From the NCBI GenBank assembly GCA_002453315.1, contig DKGO01000082.1:1-64000 (forward strand): DNA of 64,000 nt. Direction: 5' to 3'. Below the pieces are notes generated by a model that saw only the letters and a program-made list of their open reading frames with translations, was not told the DNA's origin and did no database searches. The DNA is from Caryophanales bacterium UBA6768 (GTDB taxonomy: Bacteria > Bacillota > Bacilli > Bacillales_D > Amphibacillaceae). The translations under genes were made by a program, and so were the position numbers. Shown here one piece after another: positions 40,580 through 54,224 of the stretch (position 1 is the stretch's first letter; each line of letters starts with the position of its first letter).

Positions 40580-41866
40580 TTATGCACGTTGACCCCTTTT
40601 AGCTTTTAATTCATCATCTATTTGCTGGAAAAATTCTTCATTCGATTTCGTCTTTTTTAATTTTCTTAAGAATTTTTCCATAAATTCATGTGAATCTTGC
40701 ATTGATTTACGGATTAACCACATTTTCTCTAAATGATCTTTCGTTACGAGCAACTCTTCTTTTCTTGTACCAGAGCGTAAAATATCAATAGATGGGAATA
40801 TTCTTCTTTCCGCCATACTCCTATCTAAATGTAATTCCATATTACCTGTTCCTTTAAATTCCTCATAAATGACATCATCCATACGTGATCCTGTTTCTAC
40901 TAATGCTGTTGCTAAAATCGTTAAACTACCGCCTTCTTCAATATTCCTAGCTGCCCCAAAAAATCGCTTTGGACGATGAAATGCTGCAGGGTCAATACCA
41001 CCAGATAATGTTCGTCCACTTGGTGGAATGACTAAATTATATGCCCTTGCTAGTCGTGTAATACTATCCATTAAAACGACCACATCTTGTTTGTGCTCAA
41101 CTAACCTCATCGCTCTTTCTAGCACTAATTCAGACACTTTTATATGATTTTCTGGTATTTCATCAAACGTTGAACTAACGACATCAACATTTTCATCGAC
41201 TGACCTTTCAATATCAGTTACCTCTTCAGGACGTTCATCAACAAGTAGAATGATTAACTTTGCTTGGGGGTGATTTTTTGAAATACTATTGGCTACTTCT
41301 TTTAGTAACATCGTTTTACCAGCTTTTGGCGCCGCAACAATTAAACCACGCTGTCCAAAACCAATTGGTGTCATTAAATCTATAATTCTCGTTGATAAAT
41401 GATGTGGTTTTTCCTCTAAAGTCATACAACGGTCGGGATATAACGCAGTTAGGGCAGGGAAGTGTACTCTTTCTTTTGCAGCCTCTGGATCATCTCCATT
41501 CACCGCATCGACATGTAATAACCCGTAATAACGTTCATTTTCCTTCGGGGGTCTCACTTTTCCAGATACTTTGTCACCGTTTCGTAAATCAAATCGACGT
41601 ATTTGCGAGGCTGAAATATAAATATCCTCAGCACTTGGGGCATAGTTTATTGGCCTCAAAAAGCCAAATCCCTCTGATGGAATGATTTCTAATATACCAT
41701 CCATAAATAAAAATCCATCTTTTTCTGCCTGGGCTTTTAATATAGCAAAAATTAGTTCCTTTTTCGTTAATTTGGCATAATTAGTTAATTTATACTCTTT
41801 TGCCATAGTATAAATGTCCTTTAACGTTAGATCTTCTAAATGTGAAATTGTTATCGAACCCACCAT
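40580..41866 (-). CDS. rho: Transcription termination factor Rho
   Basis: The 428-residue hexameric RNA helicase has a SAP-like N-terminus, the RNA-binding cold-shock-like domain with GFGFLRP (about 72-78), the Walker [12 protein letters not shown], Walker [16 protein letters not shown], the Q loop PSGRTLSGG and R loop. Length and order match B. subtilis Rho closely. A 550 bp gene-free leader precedes it. Confidence 0.97.
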   Translation of the reverse strand: MVGSITISHLEDLTLKDIYTMAKEYKLTNYAKLTKKELIFAILKAQAEKDGFLFMDGILEIIPSEGFGFLRPINYAPSAEDIYISASQIRRFDLRNGDKVSGKVRPPKENERYYGLLHVDAVNGDDPEAAKERVHFPALTALYPDRCMTLEEKPHHLSTRIIDLMTPIGFGQRGLIVAAPKAGKTMLLKEVANSISKNHPQAKLIILLVDERPEEVTDIERSVDENVDVVSSTFDEIPENHIKVSELVLERAMRLVEHKQDVVVLMDSITRLARAYNLVIPPSGRTLSGGIDPAAFHRPKRFFGAARNIEEGGSLTILATALVETGSRMDDVIYEEFKGTGNMELHLDRSMAERRIFPSIDILRSGTRKEELLVTKDHLEKMWLIRKSMQDSHEFMEKFLRKLKKTKSNEEFFQQIDDELKAKRGQRA

Positions 41867-42419
41867 ATCACCACTTTACCTTTTATTTTTTCTGTTAATA
41901 CTTAAGCTTATGAAATTTTTATTTATCATTATTTTAATTTTGCTTTATTACTAATGAGGGGAAATTGAAGATAAACATCATAGGATTTAATAAAGTGAAA
42001 GAAAGCCGTCATTAATAGCATATTTTTTACGACAGGATAACTATTAATTAATGAGAGAACCTATTCATTTTAAAGATATCGATATCATAGTTTCCATTTA
42101 CGAATGTAAAAATGTATCAAAATGATATAACTTTTTATTATTGTCTATGATAAAACTTTCCGATTTTTCCTTTACGTTAACTAAATGTAGCATATTAGTC
42201 TAACAAATGATATGATCAACCATAATATCGTCAAATAGATATAAAAGTTTTTTTAACCATCACTAATCGTTACATTATTTTCCTCATACTCATAGGTTCA
42301 TCATATCATACACCTTTAGTAGACTAATATCAACCCTTTTCTTCATATTTTGTATGATCGTCATATAGTTGACTTGAAAACTAAAAATACCATCATTACG
42401 AAATGTAAAAGTTCGTACA
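41867..42419. other. 553 bp gene-free region between glpX and rho
   Basis: This very AT-rich stretch has no credible gene. A weak inverted repeat TACGAA/TTCGTA lies just past glpX (about 42397-42417) without a T run. It may contain the rho promoter and leader; I saw no clear sigma-A match. Nothing else is recognised. Confidence 0.45.
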
Positions 42420-43388
42420 TTAATCTTCCATGACTAGGTTAGGTTTTTTCTTTAGACTATGTTGTCCTTTAATAAAGCGAATTGTGCCACTTTTCGCTCT
42501 CATGACTACAGTTTCTGTTGTTGCATTCGATCCTTTAAATTGGACCCCTTTTAATAGTTCCCCATCAGTTACACCTGTAGCAGCGAAAATAGCGTCGTCA
42601 CCTGCACAGAAGTCTTCTAAATAATACACACGGTTAATATCATTAATACCCATCTTTTTACAACGTGCAATTTCGGCCTCATTGGAAGGCATTAATTTAC
42701 CTTGAATTTCACCACCAAGGCATTTTAAGGCCGCTGCAGATAAAACTCCTTCCGGAGCCCCTCCTATTCCTAGTAAAATATCAACACCTGTTTGATCAAA
42801 TGCTGTATTCATTGCTGCTGCAACATCTCCATCGGGAATTAATTTTATCCTTGCACCAGTCGCTCTGATTTCTTCGATCATTTTCTTATGGCGGGGCCGA
42901 TCTAAAATAATGGCAACTACATCTTCAATATCTTTGTTTTTCGCTTTCGCAACTGCTGCTAAATTATCTTTAATCGGGGCATTAATGTCTATTTTTCCAA
43001 CTGATTCAGGGCCAACTGCGATTTTTTCCATATACATATCTGGGGCATGAAGCAAATTGCCACCATCAGCAATAGCGATAACTGATAACGCATTCCATGA
43101 CCCTTGTGCAACGATGTTAGTTCCTTCTAGTGGGTCTACGGCCACGTCTACTAATGGGCCATCGCCTGTTCCTAACTTTTCCCCAATGTATAACATTGGG
43201 GCTTCATCCATTTCACCTTCTCCGATAACGACAGTTCCACGCATCGGAATTGTATCAAAAACTGTCCTCATTGCTTCAGTTGCGGCATTATCAGCCTCAT
43301 AATTATTTCCTTTACCCATCCATCTGGCGGAGGATAAGGCTGCTGCCTCTGTCACACGTACAATTTCCATCGTTAAACTTCTTTCCAT
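42420..43388 (-). CDS. glpX: Fructose-1,6-bisphosphatase class II
   Basis: The 322-residue enzyme of gluconeogenesis has the metal-binding [18 protein letters not shown] and [15 protein letters not shown], and [20 protein letters not shown] near the C-terminal half. All are hallmarks of GlpX. It begins [12 protein letters not shown], matching the B. subtilis protein. It lies between murA2 and rho as in other Bacilli. Confidence 0.96.
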   Translation of the reverse strand: MERSLTMEIVRVTEAAALSSARWMGKGNNYEADNAATEAMRTVFDTIPMRGTVVIGEGEMDEAPMLYIGEKLGTGDGPLVDVAVDPLEGTNIVAQGSWNALSVIAIADGGNLLHAPDMYMEKIAVGPESVGKIDINAPIKDNLAAVAKAKNKDIEDVVAIILDRPRHKKMIEEIRATGARIKLIPDGDVAAAMNTAFDQTGVDILLGIGGAPEGVLSAAALKCLGGEIQGKLMPSNEAEIARCKKMGINDINRVYYLEDFCAGDDAIFAATGVTDGELLKGVQFKGSNATTETVVMRAKSGTIRFIKGQHSLKKKPNLVMED

Positions 43389-43487
43389 CTATTCTTTGCC
43401 CCCTTAGATTAATTACGAAAATTCCCCAAAGCCCTCATTTGATAAACAGTCCGATATGAAAAGATGCCTGTTAATGAGTCTAAAAAA

Positions 43488-44765
43488 TCAACGTACGTAT
43501 TCACTAACACTTAATGGAACCTTTTTAATAATTGCTCCTAGCTTTTGTAGCTTTTCTGTTATATTTTCATAACCTCTTTCAATATATTCAATGCCGTGAA
43601 TTTCTGTAACTCCCTGTCCCATTAAGCCGGCTATCACTAGTGATGCTCCAGCACGTAGTTCTGATGCATTCACTCGGGTACCCTTTAGTGGTGTATTTCC
43701 TTTTATTACGATTGAACCGTTCGCTACTTTTACATTAGCATTCATTTTAATTAATTCGTCAATATGTTTTAGTCGACCGCGATAGATTGTGTCAATCACG
43801 ATACTTTCTCCATTTGCTTTTGTTAATAATGTTGTAAAAGGTTGCTGTAAATCTGTAGGAAATCCGGGATAAACAAGTGTTTTAATATTAACAGGCTTTA
43901 ATTCACTATTTGGTTTTACAAGTAATTGTTCATCACTCTGTTCGATATGTACCCCCATTTCACGCAATTTTGCTATAAGGGATTCTAAATGTTCAGGTAT
44001 TACATTATCGACAATGACTTCTTTTCCCTGTGCGGCCGCTGCAATCACATAGGTACCTGCTTCAATCCGATCTGGAATTATCGTATGGGTGCAACCGTGT
44101 AATTTGTCAACCCCATCAATTCGAATAATATCTGTTCCAACACCTTTAATAACAGCACCCATATTCGTTAATAAGGTTGCTACATCAATAATTTCCGGTT
44201 CCTTTGCTGCGTTTTCTATCGTTGTTCTACCTTTAGATAAGACAGCCGCTAACATAATATTGATGGTCGCTCCAACACTAACAACATCCAAATAAATTCT
44301 CTCACCGTGGAGTTCATCGGCTTTTAATTTTATTGTTCCTACGTCGTTGACAACTTTTGCCCCCAACGCTTCAAAGCCTTTCATATGTTGGTCGATTGGC
44401 CGATGCCCTAAATGACATCCTCCCGGTAAACCAATCGTCGCTTGATGAAATTTCCCCAACATTGCACCCATAAAATAATATGATGCTCGTAATTTACTTA
44501 CTTTACCATTTGGAAGCGGACGAACCTTTACATTTGTTGGATCAATTTGAATCGCATGTTGTCCTTGTCGATTTATTTTTGCCCCAAGTTCTTCTAATAT
44601 AGCTATTAAATTGTCTACATCAGAAATATTTGGTAAACCTTCTATTGTAACAACTGAATCAGCCAAAATTGCGGCAGGGAGTAAGGCAACTGCACTGTTT
44701 TTGGCACCGTTAATACGGACTGTTCCTTTTAAAGTTTGCCCACCGGTAATTACAATTTTCTCCAT
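43488..44765 (-). CDS. murA2: UDP-N-acetylglucosamine 1-carboxyvinyltransferase 2
   Basis: The 425-residue enzyme adds enolpyruvate to UDP-GlcNAc, the first committed step of peptidoglycan synthesis. It has Lys22-Asn23 in RINGAKNSA and the fosfomycin-target Cys117 in [16 protein letters not shown]. Position next to fba and tal identifies it as the second MurA (MurAB/MurZ) rather than the primary copy near the atp operon. Confidence 0.95.
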   Translation of the reverse strand: MEKIVITGGQTLKGTVRINGAKNSAVALLPAAILADSVVTIEGLPNISDVDNLIAILEELGAKINRQGQHAIQIDPTNVKVRPLPNGKVSKLRASYYFMGAMLGKFHQATIGLPGGCHLGHRPIDQHMKGFEALGAKVVNDVGTIKLKADELHGERIYLDVVSVGATINIMLAAVLSKGRTTIENAAKEPEIIDVATLLTNMGAVIKGVGTDIIRIDGVDKLHGCTHTIIPDRIEAGTYVIAAAAQGKEVIVDNVIPEHLESLIAKLREMGVHIEQSDEQLLVKPNSELKPVNIKTLVYPGFPTDLQQPFTTLLTKANGESIVIDTIYRGRLKHIDELIKMNANVKVANGSIVIKGNTPLKGTRVNASELRAGASLVIAGLMGQGVTEIHGIEYIERGYENITEKLQKLGAIIKKVPLSVSEYVR

Positions 44766-44821
44766 TTAGAACCTCTCTTTTGTTTCATAAGCCATTATAG
44801 CTTCTATTATTAAGCATGCCA

Positions 44822-45475
44822 TTATAAATCTTTCACTTTATTCCAGTCCGATAAAAATCGTTCTATTCCCTGGTCTGTTAATGGATGTTTCACTAACTGT
44901 GCTAACACATTAAAAGGAATAGTTGCTATATGTGCTCCATGTAGGGCGGCTTCTGTAACGTGTAATGGGTGTCTAATGGAGGCAGCAATAATTTTTGACT
45001 GAATATTAAATCGATTAAATATCTCTGAAATTGTAGCGATAAGTTCCATACCATCATGACCGATATCATCTAGCCTTCCTAAAAAAGGTGATACATATGT
45101 GGCACCCGCTCTTGCGGCAAGCAATGCTTGATTGGCATTAAAAATTAATGTCACATTTGTTTCAATATTTAAATCTGTTAATGCTTTAACTGCTTTCAGC
45201 CCTTCCAAAGTCATCGGGATTTTCACCGTTATATTTGGGGCAATTTTTGCAAGTTCTTTACCTTCTGAAATCATACCTTCGGCATCCTCTGCAATCACTT
45301 CAGCACTAATAGAACCTGATACTTCATTTGCAATTTCTTTTATTCGCCCGTGAAATGATACTCCTTCTTTTGCCACTAATGTTGGATTTGTCGTTACGCC
45401 GGCAAGTATACCTAAGGCATTTGCTTCACGAATGTGTTTTATATTAGCTGTATCAATAAAAAACTCCAATTTCAT
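44822..45475 (-). CDS. tal: Transaldolase / fructose-6-phosphate aldolase-type enzyme
   Basis: The 217-residue short transaldolase has [24 protein letters not shown], the Schiff-base lysine in [10 protein letters not shown] (Lys85) and ASIRHPLHV. The family (TalC/YwjH/FSA) includes both transaldolases and fructose-6-phosphate aldolases; the sequence read here does not separate them. It lies 41 bp after fbaA. Confidence 0.94.
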   Translation of the reverse strand: MKLEFFIDTANIKHIREANALGILAGVTTNPTLVAKEGVSFHGRIKEIANEVSGSISAEVIAEDAEGMISEGKELAKIAPNITVKIPMTLEGLKAVKALTDLNIETNVTLIFNANQALLAARAGATYVSPFLGRLDDIGHDGMELIATISEIFNRFNIQSKIIAASIRHPLHVTEAALHGAHIATIPFNVLAQLVKHPLTDQGIERFLSDWNKVKDL

Positions 45476-45515
45476 TCCCCTTTCGTCTTCTTATGCAAAA
45501 GGCTTTAGTTTATCC

Positions 45516-46373
45516 CTATGCTTTATTAATTGATCCAAACTCTTTCATTTTCATTTTAACCGTTTCTTTAATGGCTTCACGTCCAGGACCCATGTATTTC
45601 CTTGGGTCATACACTTTTTTATCTTCTGCCAATATTTCACGGATTTTCTTTGTTTGCATGATTTGGTTTTCCGTATTGACATTTATTTTTGCTGTACCTA
45701 GTGAAATAGCCCTTTGAATATCTTTTAAAGGAATACCTGTTCCACCATGAAGGACTAGTGGTAAATCAATGATGTTTGAAATCTCTTCCATCTCTTTAAA
45801 GCCTAAATTAGGTTCTCCTTTGTATGGACCATGAACAGATCCTAATGCAGGTGCTAAACAATCGATACTCGTTTCTTTCACCAATGTTAAACATTCTTTG
45901 GGATCAGCGTAGATTACTCCATCAGCAATTACATCGTCTTCCTGACCACCTACTGTGCCTAACTCCGCTTCAACGGACACTCCGTGAATATGGGCTAACT
46001 CAACAACTTTAGATGTTAATGCAATATTTTCCTCAAGTGGCTTTGTTGAGGCATCAATCATGACTGATGTAAATCCAGCATGAATCGCTTTTGCACAAGC
46101 CTCAAAGCTTGAACCATGATCTAAATGTATGGCGACTGGTACTGTTGTCTTATATTCTTCCATTAATGCCTTCACCATTGCTACCACAACATGGTAGCCT
46201 CCCATATAACGCCCAGCCCCTTCAGATACACCGAGAATAACTGGTGATTTTTCTTCTTCCGCCGCTTGGAGAATTGCTTGCGTATATTCTAGATTATTTA
46301 AATTAAATTGGCCTACTGCATATTTCCCTTTTTTTGCAATTTCTAACATATCTTTCATTGATTCTAACCCCAT
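45516..46373 (-). CDS. fbaA: Fructose-bisphosphate aldolase class II
   Basis: The 285-residue zinc enzyme cleaves fructose-1,6-bisphosphate. The ATG at 46373 follows GAAGGAG at good spacing; ATGs further upstream have none. It has [11 protein letters not shown], the catalytic Asp85 and zinc His86 in IHLDHGSSF, and [14 protein letters not shown]. It is followed by tal. Between it and pyrG there is only about 105 bp, with no spo0F. Confidence 0.96.
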   Translation of the reverse strand: MGLESMKDMLEIAKKGKYAVGQFNLNNLEYTQAILQAAEEEKSPVILGVSEGAGRYMGGYHVVVAMVKALMEEYKTTVPVAIHLDHGSSFEACAKAIHAGFTSVMIDASTKPLEENIALTSKVVELAHIHGVSVEAELGTVGGQEDDVIADGVIYADPKECLTLVKETSIDCLAPALGSVHGPYKGEPNLGFKEMEEISNIIDLPLVLHGGTGIPLKDIQRAISLGTAKINVNTENQIMQTKKIREILAEDKKVYDPRKYMGPGREAIKETVKMKMKEFGSINKA

Positions 46374-46478
46374 ATAACACATCTCCTTCATAAAAATTTT
46401 CCAATCATTCATATGTGCCATTCCCTATGTATACCATTTTGTTTCACTACCTCGTTATTTATAATAGTATAACATAAT

Positions 46479-48107
<1,629 letters not shown>

Positions 48108-48163
48108 TTACCATCATTCATTACATATTATTTCTCACTTAACTTTTTCTACTTGTAAAATAA

Positions 48164-48198
48164 ATATGCGTTTCCCAATTTGTAGGGGAAACGCATAT
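48164..48198. terminator. Terminator between rpoE and pyrG
   Basis: ATATGCGTTTCCC (48164-48176) and GGGAAACGCATAT (48186-48198) form a perfect 13 bp stem. A T-rich tail follows on the minus strand, so it ends the rpoE transcript ahead of pyrG. Confidence 0.88.
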
Positions 48199-48297
48199 GT
48201 TAGGTTCGTTTTTTATTATGTAGCCCAACTAAAATGTTACTCATTTCTACTAAAAAAGTCAAGGAAATATCGAACCATGTCTGCATAAAGCAATTAA

Positions 48298-48735
48298 TTA
48301 TTCAGCATCTTCATCAGATGAAAGTTCATATTCATCGTAAACAATTTCTTCATCTGTTAATTCATCATCATCTTCTTCATCGATGTCTATTTCTAAATCT
48401 TCATCATAACTTTCTTCGTACTCATCGACGTCCTCTTTTTCCCTTTTACGAACTTCTGCTAATAACTTTTCACTCGTTTGATCGACAGGATACCATCTTT
48501 TCAACCCCCATTTATTTGATCCTATCGTTGTAAAACGCCCATCAACATTTAAATCAGTATAAAACCTTGCTAAAAAGTCATCTTTTTGTGCTTCAGTAAA
48601 CTGTTTTATTTCTGCAACTTGGTTAAATAAATCAATAAAATTTAACTCTACTTTTTGTTCGATTAAAATTTTATTAGCTAATTCCATCATCGACATCTTT
48701 TGCACTTGTTGTTCGTTTAATTTCTTTAATCCCAT
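48298..48735 (-). CDS. rpoE: RNA polymerase delta subunit
   Basis: The 145-residue protein has an N-terminal HARE-HTH domain (about 1-90, MSMMELANKILIE and NKWGLKRWYPVD) and a highly acidic, unstructured C-terminal tail of Asp and Glu from about residue 105. Delta displaces nucleic acids from RNA polymerase and aids recycling. The ATG at 48735 fits AAAAGGA better than the GTG three codons upstream. Confidence 0.96.
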   Translation of the reverse strand: MGLKKLNEQQVQKMSMMELANKILIEQKVELNFIDLFNQVAEIKQFTEAQKDDFLARFYTDLNVDGRFTTIGSNKWGLKRWYPVDQTSEKLLAEVRKREKEDVDEYEESYDEDLEIDIDEEDDDELTDEEIVYDEYELSSDEDAE

Positions 48736-48744
48736 TGCTCGCAC

Positions 48745-49130
48745 TTCCTTTTCTACTTACTATTAAATAAGCCCCTATATGCAACTAAATCCTTATTATA
48801 TAGTTACTCATTTTTCATTAATAATGAATGTGTTTATTTAAATATTTTACTACTAATAATTTTGTAGTATAGCTATTTACATGATAATAATCAAGCAACA
48901 TGATTATTTGAATATTTTTTCTTTTATAATGGCATTTTTATCATTAATATATTCGAAGTAAATCATACGATTATCTCTGATATGTCGTCTTTTAGGTTCA
49001 TATTAACGTATGACAATAAGATGCCAATAATGATGAATTTTTTGTGTTTAGCAATTTTTTAAACAATAAAATTAGCCTATGACATAATAGAAAGTCATAA
49101 GCTAATTGACAAATTAACATGTAACTTTTG
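48745..49130. other. Gene-free region between icmF and rpoE
   Basis: This 386 bp AT-rich region holds the terminator of the icmF operon at its right edge and must contain the rpoE promoter. No open frame with a ribosome binding site was found. Confidence 0.5.
49070..49107 (-). terminator. Terminator of the thiolase-icmF operon
   Basis: On the minus strand AATTAGCTTATGAC pairs with GTCATAGGCTAATT (plus-strand 49094-49107 and 49070-49083) with one wobble and a ten-base loop, followed by TTATTGTTT. It lies 24 bp past icmF. Confidence 0.82.
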
Positions 49131-52100
49131 TTACATATTTCTTCGATACTTTCCGCCGACTTCATATAAAGCAGCAGTTATTTGACCAAGACTTGCCACT
49201 TTGACAGTTTCCATCAATTCAGCAAAAATATTCCCATCCTCAATCGCTACCTTTTTCAAGTCATTAAGTGCTTGTTCTACGACATTTTTATGTTTCTCTT
49301 TAAATATATTTAAATGATTAATTTGTAATTCTTTTTCTTCTTTTGTCGCCCTAGCTAGCTCCATTGAATCAATTTTTTCTGCAGATGGTTGATTTGGGTT
49401 TAAATAAGTATTGACACCGATAATCGGTAGTTCTCCTGAATGTTTCCTACTCTCGTAATATAGAGATTCTTCTTGAATTTTGCCCCGTTGATATTGTCTC
49501 TCCATTGCTCCAAGAACACCACCACGGTCATTTATTCGTTCAAACTCCATTAACACTGCTTCTTCAACTAAATCAGTTAATTCCTCAACAATGAAAGATC
49601 CTTGTAACGAATTTTCATTTTTCGTTAATCCAAATTCACGGTTGATAATCATTTGAATCGCCAATGCTCGACGAACTGATTCCTCTGTAGGAGTTGTGAT
49701 TGCCTCATCGTATGAATTTGTGTGTAATGAATTACAATTATCTTGAATCGCAATTAGGGCTTGTAATGTTGTTCGAATATCATTAAAGTCAATTTCTTGA
49801 GCATGTAAGGACCGACCTGATGTTTGAATGTGGTATTTTAATTTTTGGCTACGCTCGTTTGCCCCATATTTATCCCGCATCGTAATTGCCCAAATACGCC
49901 GTGCAACACGGCCTATGACAGTATACTCAGGGTCAAGTCCATTTGAGAAGAAAAATGATAAATTTGGCGCAAAATCATTAATATCCATTCCTCGACTTAA
50001 ATAATATTCGACATAGGTAAAACCATTTGCTAACGTAAATGCTAATTGTGTAATTGGATTTGCTCCCGCCTCAGCAATATGATAACCGGAAATTGAGACA
50101 GAATAATAATTTTTCACATTGTGATCAATGAAATATTGCTGGATATCACCCATCATCCTTAGGGCAAATTCAGTAGAGAATATACATGTGTTTTGTCCTT
50201 GGTCTTCTTTTAAAATATCTGCCTGGACTGTCCCTCGAACAACGTGTAATGTCGCGGCTTTGATATTTTCGTATTCGTCGGCAGTTGGTTGACGGTCATT
50301 TTCTGCCACAAATTTATCCACTTGTTGATCAATTGCCGTATTAAAAAACATTGCGAGGATCATTGGTGCCGGGCCATTAATTGTCATGGAGACAGATGTT
50401 GATGGTGAAATCAAATCAAAACCTGCATATAACTTTTTCATATCATCTAGTGAACAAACACTAACACCACTTTCGCCTACTTTACCATATACATCTAATT
50501 CATATGCGGGGTCCTCTCCATACAAAGTTACTGAATCAAAGGCTGTTGATAATCTTTTCGCTTCTTCTCCTTTTGACAAATAATGAAAGCGACGATTTGT
50601 TCGCTCTGGTGTTCCCTCACCAGCAAACTGCCTTGTTGGGTCTTCTCCTTTTCGTTTAAATGGAAAAACTCCAGCTGTGTAAGGGAATTTACCTGGAACG
50701 TTTTCCTTTAACAACCACGTTAAACGGTCGCCCCAATCATTAAATTGTGGAAATTTTACCTTTGGGATTTTTAATCCTGATAAAGATGTCGTCGTAATCT
50801 CCATTTTAATTTCCTTATCTCGAACTGAAAAAGACATTGTTTCCTGATCATATTGCCTTTTTGTTTCATCCCAGTTATTTAATAACTGTTTATTCAGACC
50901 ATCAAGTTGTGATTTTGTTTGTTCATATAAGGCGGATATTGTATCAAGGTCTTGATCTTCCTTAACCATTTTTTTGACCCCATCTAACTGGTAAAACTTT
51001 CTCGCTATCTCGCTTTGTTGCATCCCTCTTTTGTGATAGTCCTTTACTATTGTGCTAATTTCTCGTAAATAGTGGATTCGTTCATTTTGGATAATAGTTT
51101 TTCTCTCCTCAGATAAACTATTTCCACTATACGGGGTTGTTTCGTTCCAATCAAATTTCTCATTTAGCCGATTGACAATTGCGGTAAAAAGGGCATTAAC
51201 CCCTTCATCATGAAATTGGCTTGCAATCGTGCCAAATATAGGAAAGCTTTGCTGGTCCTGTTTAAACAATAATCGACTTCTCTCATATTGCTTTCTCACT
51301 TGTTGTAAGGCATCCAAGGAACCTTTTTGCTCAAATTTGTTAATGGCAATAAAGTCAGCAAAATCTATCATATCTATTTTTTCCAATTGGGTAGGAGCAC
51401 CAAATTCAGCTGTCATGACATACATAGATAGATCTGATATCTCATCTATCTCTGCATCTCCTTGCCCTATTCCACTCGTTTCAACAATAATTAAATCGAC
51501 ATCCGTTGCTTTCAATACTTGAATAATATCTTCCGTTGCCGTCGATAGTTCTGTTTTAGAATCCCTCGTGGCTAAGGAACGCATATAAACTCGATTGGAA
51601 AAAATCGCATTCATCCTAATCCGATCCCCTAAGAGAGCACCACCCGTTTTCCTTTTAGTTGGGTCAACAGAAACAATTGCCACTTTTTTATTTGGTAAAT
51701 CGTGAATAAACCGCCTAATTAATTCATCAGTTAAAGAACTTTTTCCAGCCCCACCTGTTCCTGTAATGCCAAGTACAGGAGTTTTTTCATTTATTTGCCT
51801 TTTAATTGATTGGAGAAGTTTATTTTTGTCCTCCTCATTCTCCCTTTCCAAATATGAAATATATTGGGCAATCGTTTGATGATCCCCTTCTGATAACTTT
51901 TTGTTACTGTTGTCATTTGTAAAAGGGGTAATAAAATCACATTTTTCAATCATTTTGTTAATCATCCCTTGTAGTCCCATTTCTCGACCATCTTCAGGGG
52001 TAAAAATCCAATCGACACCATATTCATGTAACTCTTTCACTTCCCGGGGGATAATCGTTCCACCACCACCACCAAACACACGAATATGTGATGCATGTTG

Positions 52101-52367
52101 TTCTTTTAATAAATTAATCATGTACTTGAAGTATTCCATATGGCCACCTTGATAAGAGGAAATAGCAATTGCTTGCACATCCTCTTGGATTGCTGCATTG
52201 ACAACTTCCTTCGCACTTCGGTTATGTCCTAAATGGATCACTTCAACACCGCTCGATTGTAAAATCCGTCGCATAATATTAATTGAAGCATCGTGTCCAT
52301 CAAACAGACTTGAAGCTGTTACGAAGCGGATGACATTTTTCGACTTATAAACTTCTACTTGATCCAT
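49131..52367 (-). CDS. icmF: Fused isobutyryl-CoA mutase with G-protein chaperone
   Basis: The 1078-residue protein has the three-part IcmF architecture. An N-terminal B12-binding domain (1-140) carries [14 protein letters not shown], with the cobalt-binding His25. A MeaB-like GTPase domain (about 195-410) has Walker [10 protein letters not shown] (203-211) and NKFEQKG. The large acyl-CoA mutase domain (about 530-1078) begins near [20 protein letters not shown] and has [15 protein letters not shown]. The Phe and Gln in these two stretches match isobutyryl-CoA mutase rather than methylmalonyl-CoA mutase, by memory of the family. It interconverts isobutyryl-CoA and butyryl-CoA with adenosylcobalamin, and the GTPase guards cofactor loading. 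It is the last gene of the thiolase operon. Confidence 0.94.
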   Translation of the reverse strand: MDQVEVYKSKNVIRFVTASSLFDGHDASINIMRRILQSSGVEVIHLGHNRSAKEVVNAAIQEDVQAIAISSYQGGHMEYFKYMINLLKEQHASHIRVFGGGGGTIIPREVKELHEYGVDWIFTPEDGREMGLQGMINKMIEKCDFITPFTNDNSNKKLSEGDHQTIAQYISYLERENEEDKNKLLQSIKRQINEKTPVLGITGTGGAGKSSLTDELIRRFIHDLPNKKVAIVSVDPTKRKTGGALLGDRIRMNAIFSNRVYMRSLATRDSKTELSTATEDIIQVLKATDVDLIIVETSGIGQGDAEIDEISDLSMYVMTAEFGAPTQLEKIDMIDFADFIAINKFEQKGSLDALQQVRKQYERSRLLFKQDQQSFPIFGTIASQFHDEGVNALFTAIVNRLNEKFDWNETTPYSGNSLSEERKTIIQNERIHYLREISTIVKDYHKRGMQQSEIARKFYQLDGVKKMVKEDQDLDTISALYEQTKSQLDGLNKQLLNNWDETKRQYDQETMSFSVRDKEIKMEITTTSLSGLKIPKVKFPQFNDWGDRLTWLLKENVPGKFPYTAGVFPFKRKGEDPTRQFAGEGTPERTNRRFHYLSKGEEAKRLSTAFDSVTLYGEDPAYELDVYGKVGESGVSVCSLDDMKKLYAGFDLISPSTSVSMTINGPAPMILAMFFNTAIDQQVDKFVAENDRQPTADEYENIKAATLHVVRGTVQADILKEDQGQNTCIFSTEFALRMMGDIQQYFIDHNVKNYYSVSISGYHIAEAGANPITQLAFTLANGFTYVEYYLSRGMDINDFAPNLSFFFSNGLDPEYTVIGRVARRIWAITMRDKYGANERSQKLKYHIQTSGRSLHAQEIDFNDIRTTLQALIAIQDNCNSLHTNSYDEAITTPTEESVRRALAIQMIINREFGLTKNENSLQGSFIVEELTDLVEEAVLMEFERINDRGGVLGAMERQYQRGKIQEESLYYESRKHSGELPIIGVNTYLNPNQPSAEKIDSMELARATKEEKELQINHLNIFKEKHKNVVEQALNDLKKVAIEDGNIFAELMETVKVASLGQITAALYEVGGKYRRNM

Positions 52368-52380
52368 CGTTTTACCTCCA

Positions 52381-53004
52381 TTAAGTAATTTGTTCCTCAG
52401 GTATTGCCTGTTCCAAAAAACGGGTTTGCATCTTTATATACTCATCTAACGTGAAATTTTGGTGTAACATCCACCGTCTAAAACACCACATATGCCCCTG
52501 AACAAATAAATTATTGGCGATTAGCTCCGCTTCTTTGTTAAAAAAGGTATTCGGCATACTAAGTATCAATGCCTCTTTCAATAACAGAACCATTTCTTTT
52601 TCTTTTTTTAGTACTTCGTTTTTCTGCTCCTCTTGCAGTGATTTTACTTCTTGATACAAAATAATGACCTCTTCTTGCATATCATTCATTAATCGAAAAT
52701 AGGATTCGATGATTTTTTTTAATCGTTCCCTAGATGGGGCCTCTTTATTAATTGCCTTTTTTAAATGTGTGTATACTGAATCATTGATTGATTCAAATAC
52801 TAAATATAATACATCTTCCTTTGTACGTACATATTCATATAAAGTACCAATACTGAAGCCTGCTGCCTTGGCAATTTCTCTCGTTGTTGATCGATGATAT
52901 CCTTTTTGTTTAAAAAGAGCGACTGAGGCTTTGATAATTTGGTTTCTTCGTTTCTGTATTAAAGTAGTATCCTTTACTGAACTGATAATGGAAGCTTGAT
53001 TCAC
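52381..53004 (-). CDS. TetR-family regulator of acyl-CoA catabolism
   Basis: The protein of about 207 residues has the helix-turn-helix [20 protein letters not shown] followed by [28 protein letters not shown]. The C-terminal half is helical, as in FadR-like acyl-CoA sensors. A GTG at 53004 fits GGGAG spacing better than the GTG four codons upstream. It lies within the operon between an acyl-CoA dehydrogenase gene and icmF. It probably represses the operon through the palindrome at 57664-57675; this is inferred. Confidence 0.88.
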   Translation of the reverse strand: MNQASIISSVKDTTLIQKRRNQIIKASVALFKQKGYHRSTTREIAKAAGFSIGTLYEYVRTKEDVLYLVFESINDSVYTHLKKAINKEAPSRERLKKIIESYFRLMNDMQEEVIILYQEVKSLQEEQKNEVLKKEKEMVLLLKEALILSMPNTFFNKEAELIANNLFVQGHMWCFRRWMLHQNFTLDEYIKMQTRFLEQAIPEEQIT

Positions 53005-53064
53005 TAGTATATTCACTCCCTTTTTAAATGGTGGGTTTTGTCTATACGATATTTATATCCCATT

Positions 53065-54204
53065 TTATTTTGTTACGGCCCTACCAATGACTAGTCTTTG
53101 TATTTCATTTGTCCCTTCGTAAATTTGTGTTATTTTAGCATCCCTCATGTAGCGCTCTACAGGATAATCCTTCGTGTAGCCATAACCACCAAACACTTGC
53201 ACTGCTTCTACAGTCGTCCTCATTGCTGCATCACCAGCAAATAACTTCGCCATCGCTGATGCTGTACTGTAATCAAGCCCTTCTCCTTCTAACCAAGCAG
53301 CTTGGTATGTTAGCAATCGGGAGGCCTCTGTATCTGTAGCCATTTCTGCCAGTTTAAATGAAATCCCTTGGTTATGAGCTATAGGCTTACCAAATTGCTC
53401 CCTTTCCTTGGCATAATTCACTGCTGCATCTAATGCCCCTTGACTAATTCCCACTGCTTGGGCGGCAATTCCACTTCTACCACCGTCTAAAGTTGTCATC
53501 GCAATTTTAAAGCCTTCCCCTTCTTTACCAAGTAGATTCTCCTTAGGAATCCGACAATTTTCAAAAATTAACTCCGTTGTCGGTGAAGAGCGGATCCCAA
53601 GTTTCTTTTCCTTTTTTCCGAACATAAATCCTTCTGTTCCTTTTTCTACGATAAAGGCGGAGATCCCTCGGTGATTAGCATCTGGGTCTGTTTTTGCAAA
53701 AACGACATAAATATCAGCCACTTCCCCATTGGTAATCCATACTTTATTCCCTTGGAGCACATAATCATCGCCATCTTTTTTGGCAATCATCCTCATCGAG
53801 GCAACATCACTGCCTGCCCCTGGTTCAGATAATGCATAAGCTCCCAGGGCCGAACCTTCTGCTAACCGTTTTAAAAAGTTGTTTTTTTGTTCTTCGTTTC
53901 CATACTTATAAATTGGCCAGCTTGCAAGGGATACATGGGCAGAAAGTGTCACTCCAGTAGATGCACATACCCTTGACAGTTCTTCCACCGCTATTACATA
54001 ACTAAGATAATCAGCCTCTATGCCACCGTATTTCTCTGGCCATGGAATACCCGTTAATCCTAATTCGCCCATTTTATCAAAAATTTCACGATCAAACCGT
54101 TCTTCCTCATCCCTTTCAGCAGCCGTTGGTTCCACCTCATTAATGGCGAAGTCCCGAACCATTTTTTGGAGCATTTTATGTTCATCCGTTAATTGAAAAT
54201 TCAT
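53065..54204 (-). CDS. Acyl-CoA dehydrogenase (short/branched-chain type)
   Basis: The 379-residue FAD enzyme has [77 protein letters not shown] and the catalytic Glu in [13 protein letters not shown]. It oxidises acyl-CoA to trans-2-enoyl-CoA, passing electrons to ETF. The ATG at 54204 follows AGGAGG by six bases. It lies 20 bp after the second acyl-CoA dehydrogenase. The chain-length preference is not readable here. Confidence 0.93.
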   Translation of the reverse strand: MNFQLTDEHKMLQKMVRDFAINEVEPTAAERDEEERFDREIFDKMGELGLTGIPWPEKYGGIEADYLSYVIAVEELSRVCASTGVTLSAHVSLASWPIYKYGNEEQKNNFLKRLAEGSALGAYALSEPGAGSDVASMRMIAKKDGDDYVLQGNKVWITNGEVADIYVVFAKTDPDANHRGISAFIVEKGTEGFMFGKKEKKLGIRSSPTTELIFENCRIPKENLLGKEGEGFKIAMTTLDGGRSGIAAQAVGISQGALDAAVNYAKEREQFGKPIAHNQGISFKLAEMATDTEASRLLTYQAAWLEGEGLDYSTASAMAKLFAGDAAMRTTVEAVQVFGGYGYTKDYPVERYMRDAKITQIYEGTNEIQRLVIGRAVTK

Positions 54205-54224
54205 ATACATCCTCCTATTAAAAC

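Noticed and set aside
42397..42417. Hairpin after glpX as a terminator
   Set aside because: The stem is only six base pairs and no T run follows, so it is not called.
41867..42419. Possible small RNA or riboswitch in the long gap before rho
   Set aside because: No conserved motif, promoter pair or strong hairpin could be found by reading.
49131..52367. Annotation as methylmalonyl-CoA mutase
   Set aside because: The fused B12-GTPase-mutase order and the Phe/Gln active-site stretches fit IcmF; methylmalonyl-CoA mutase has a C-terminal B12 domain and separate MeaB.
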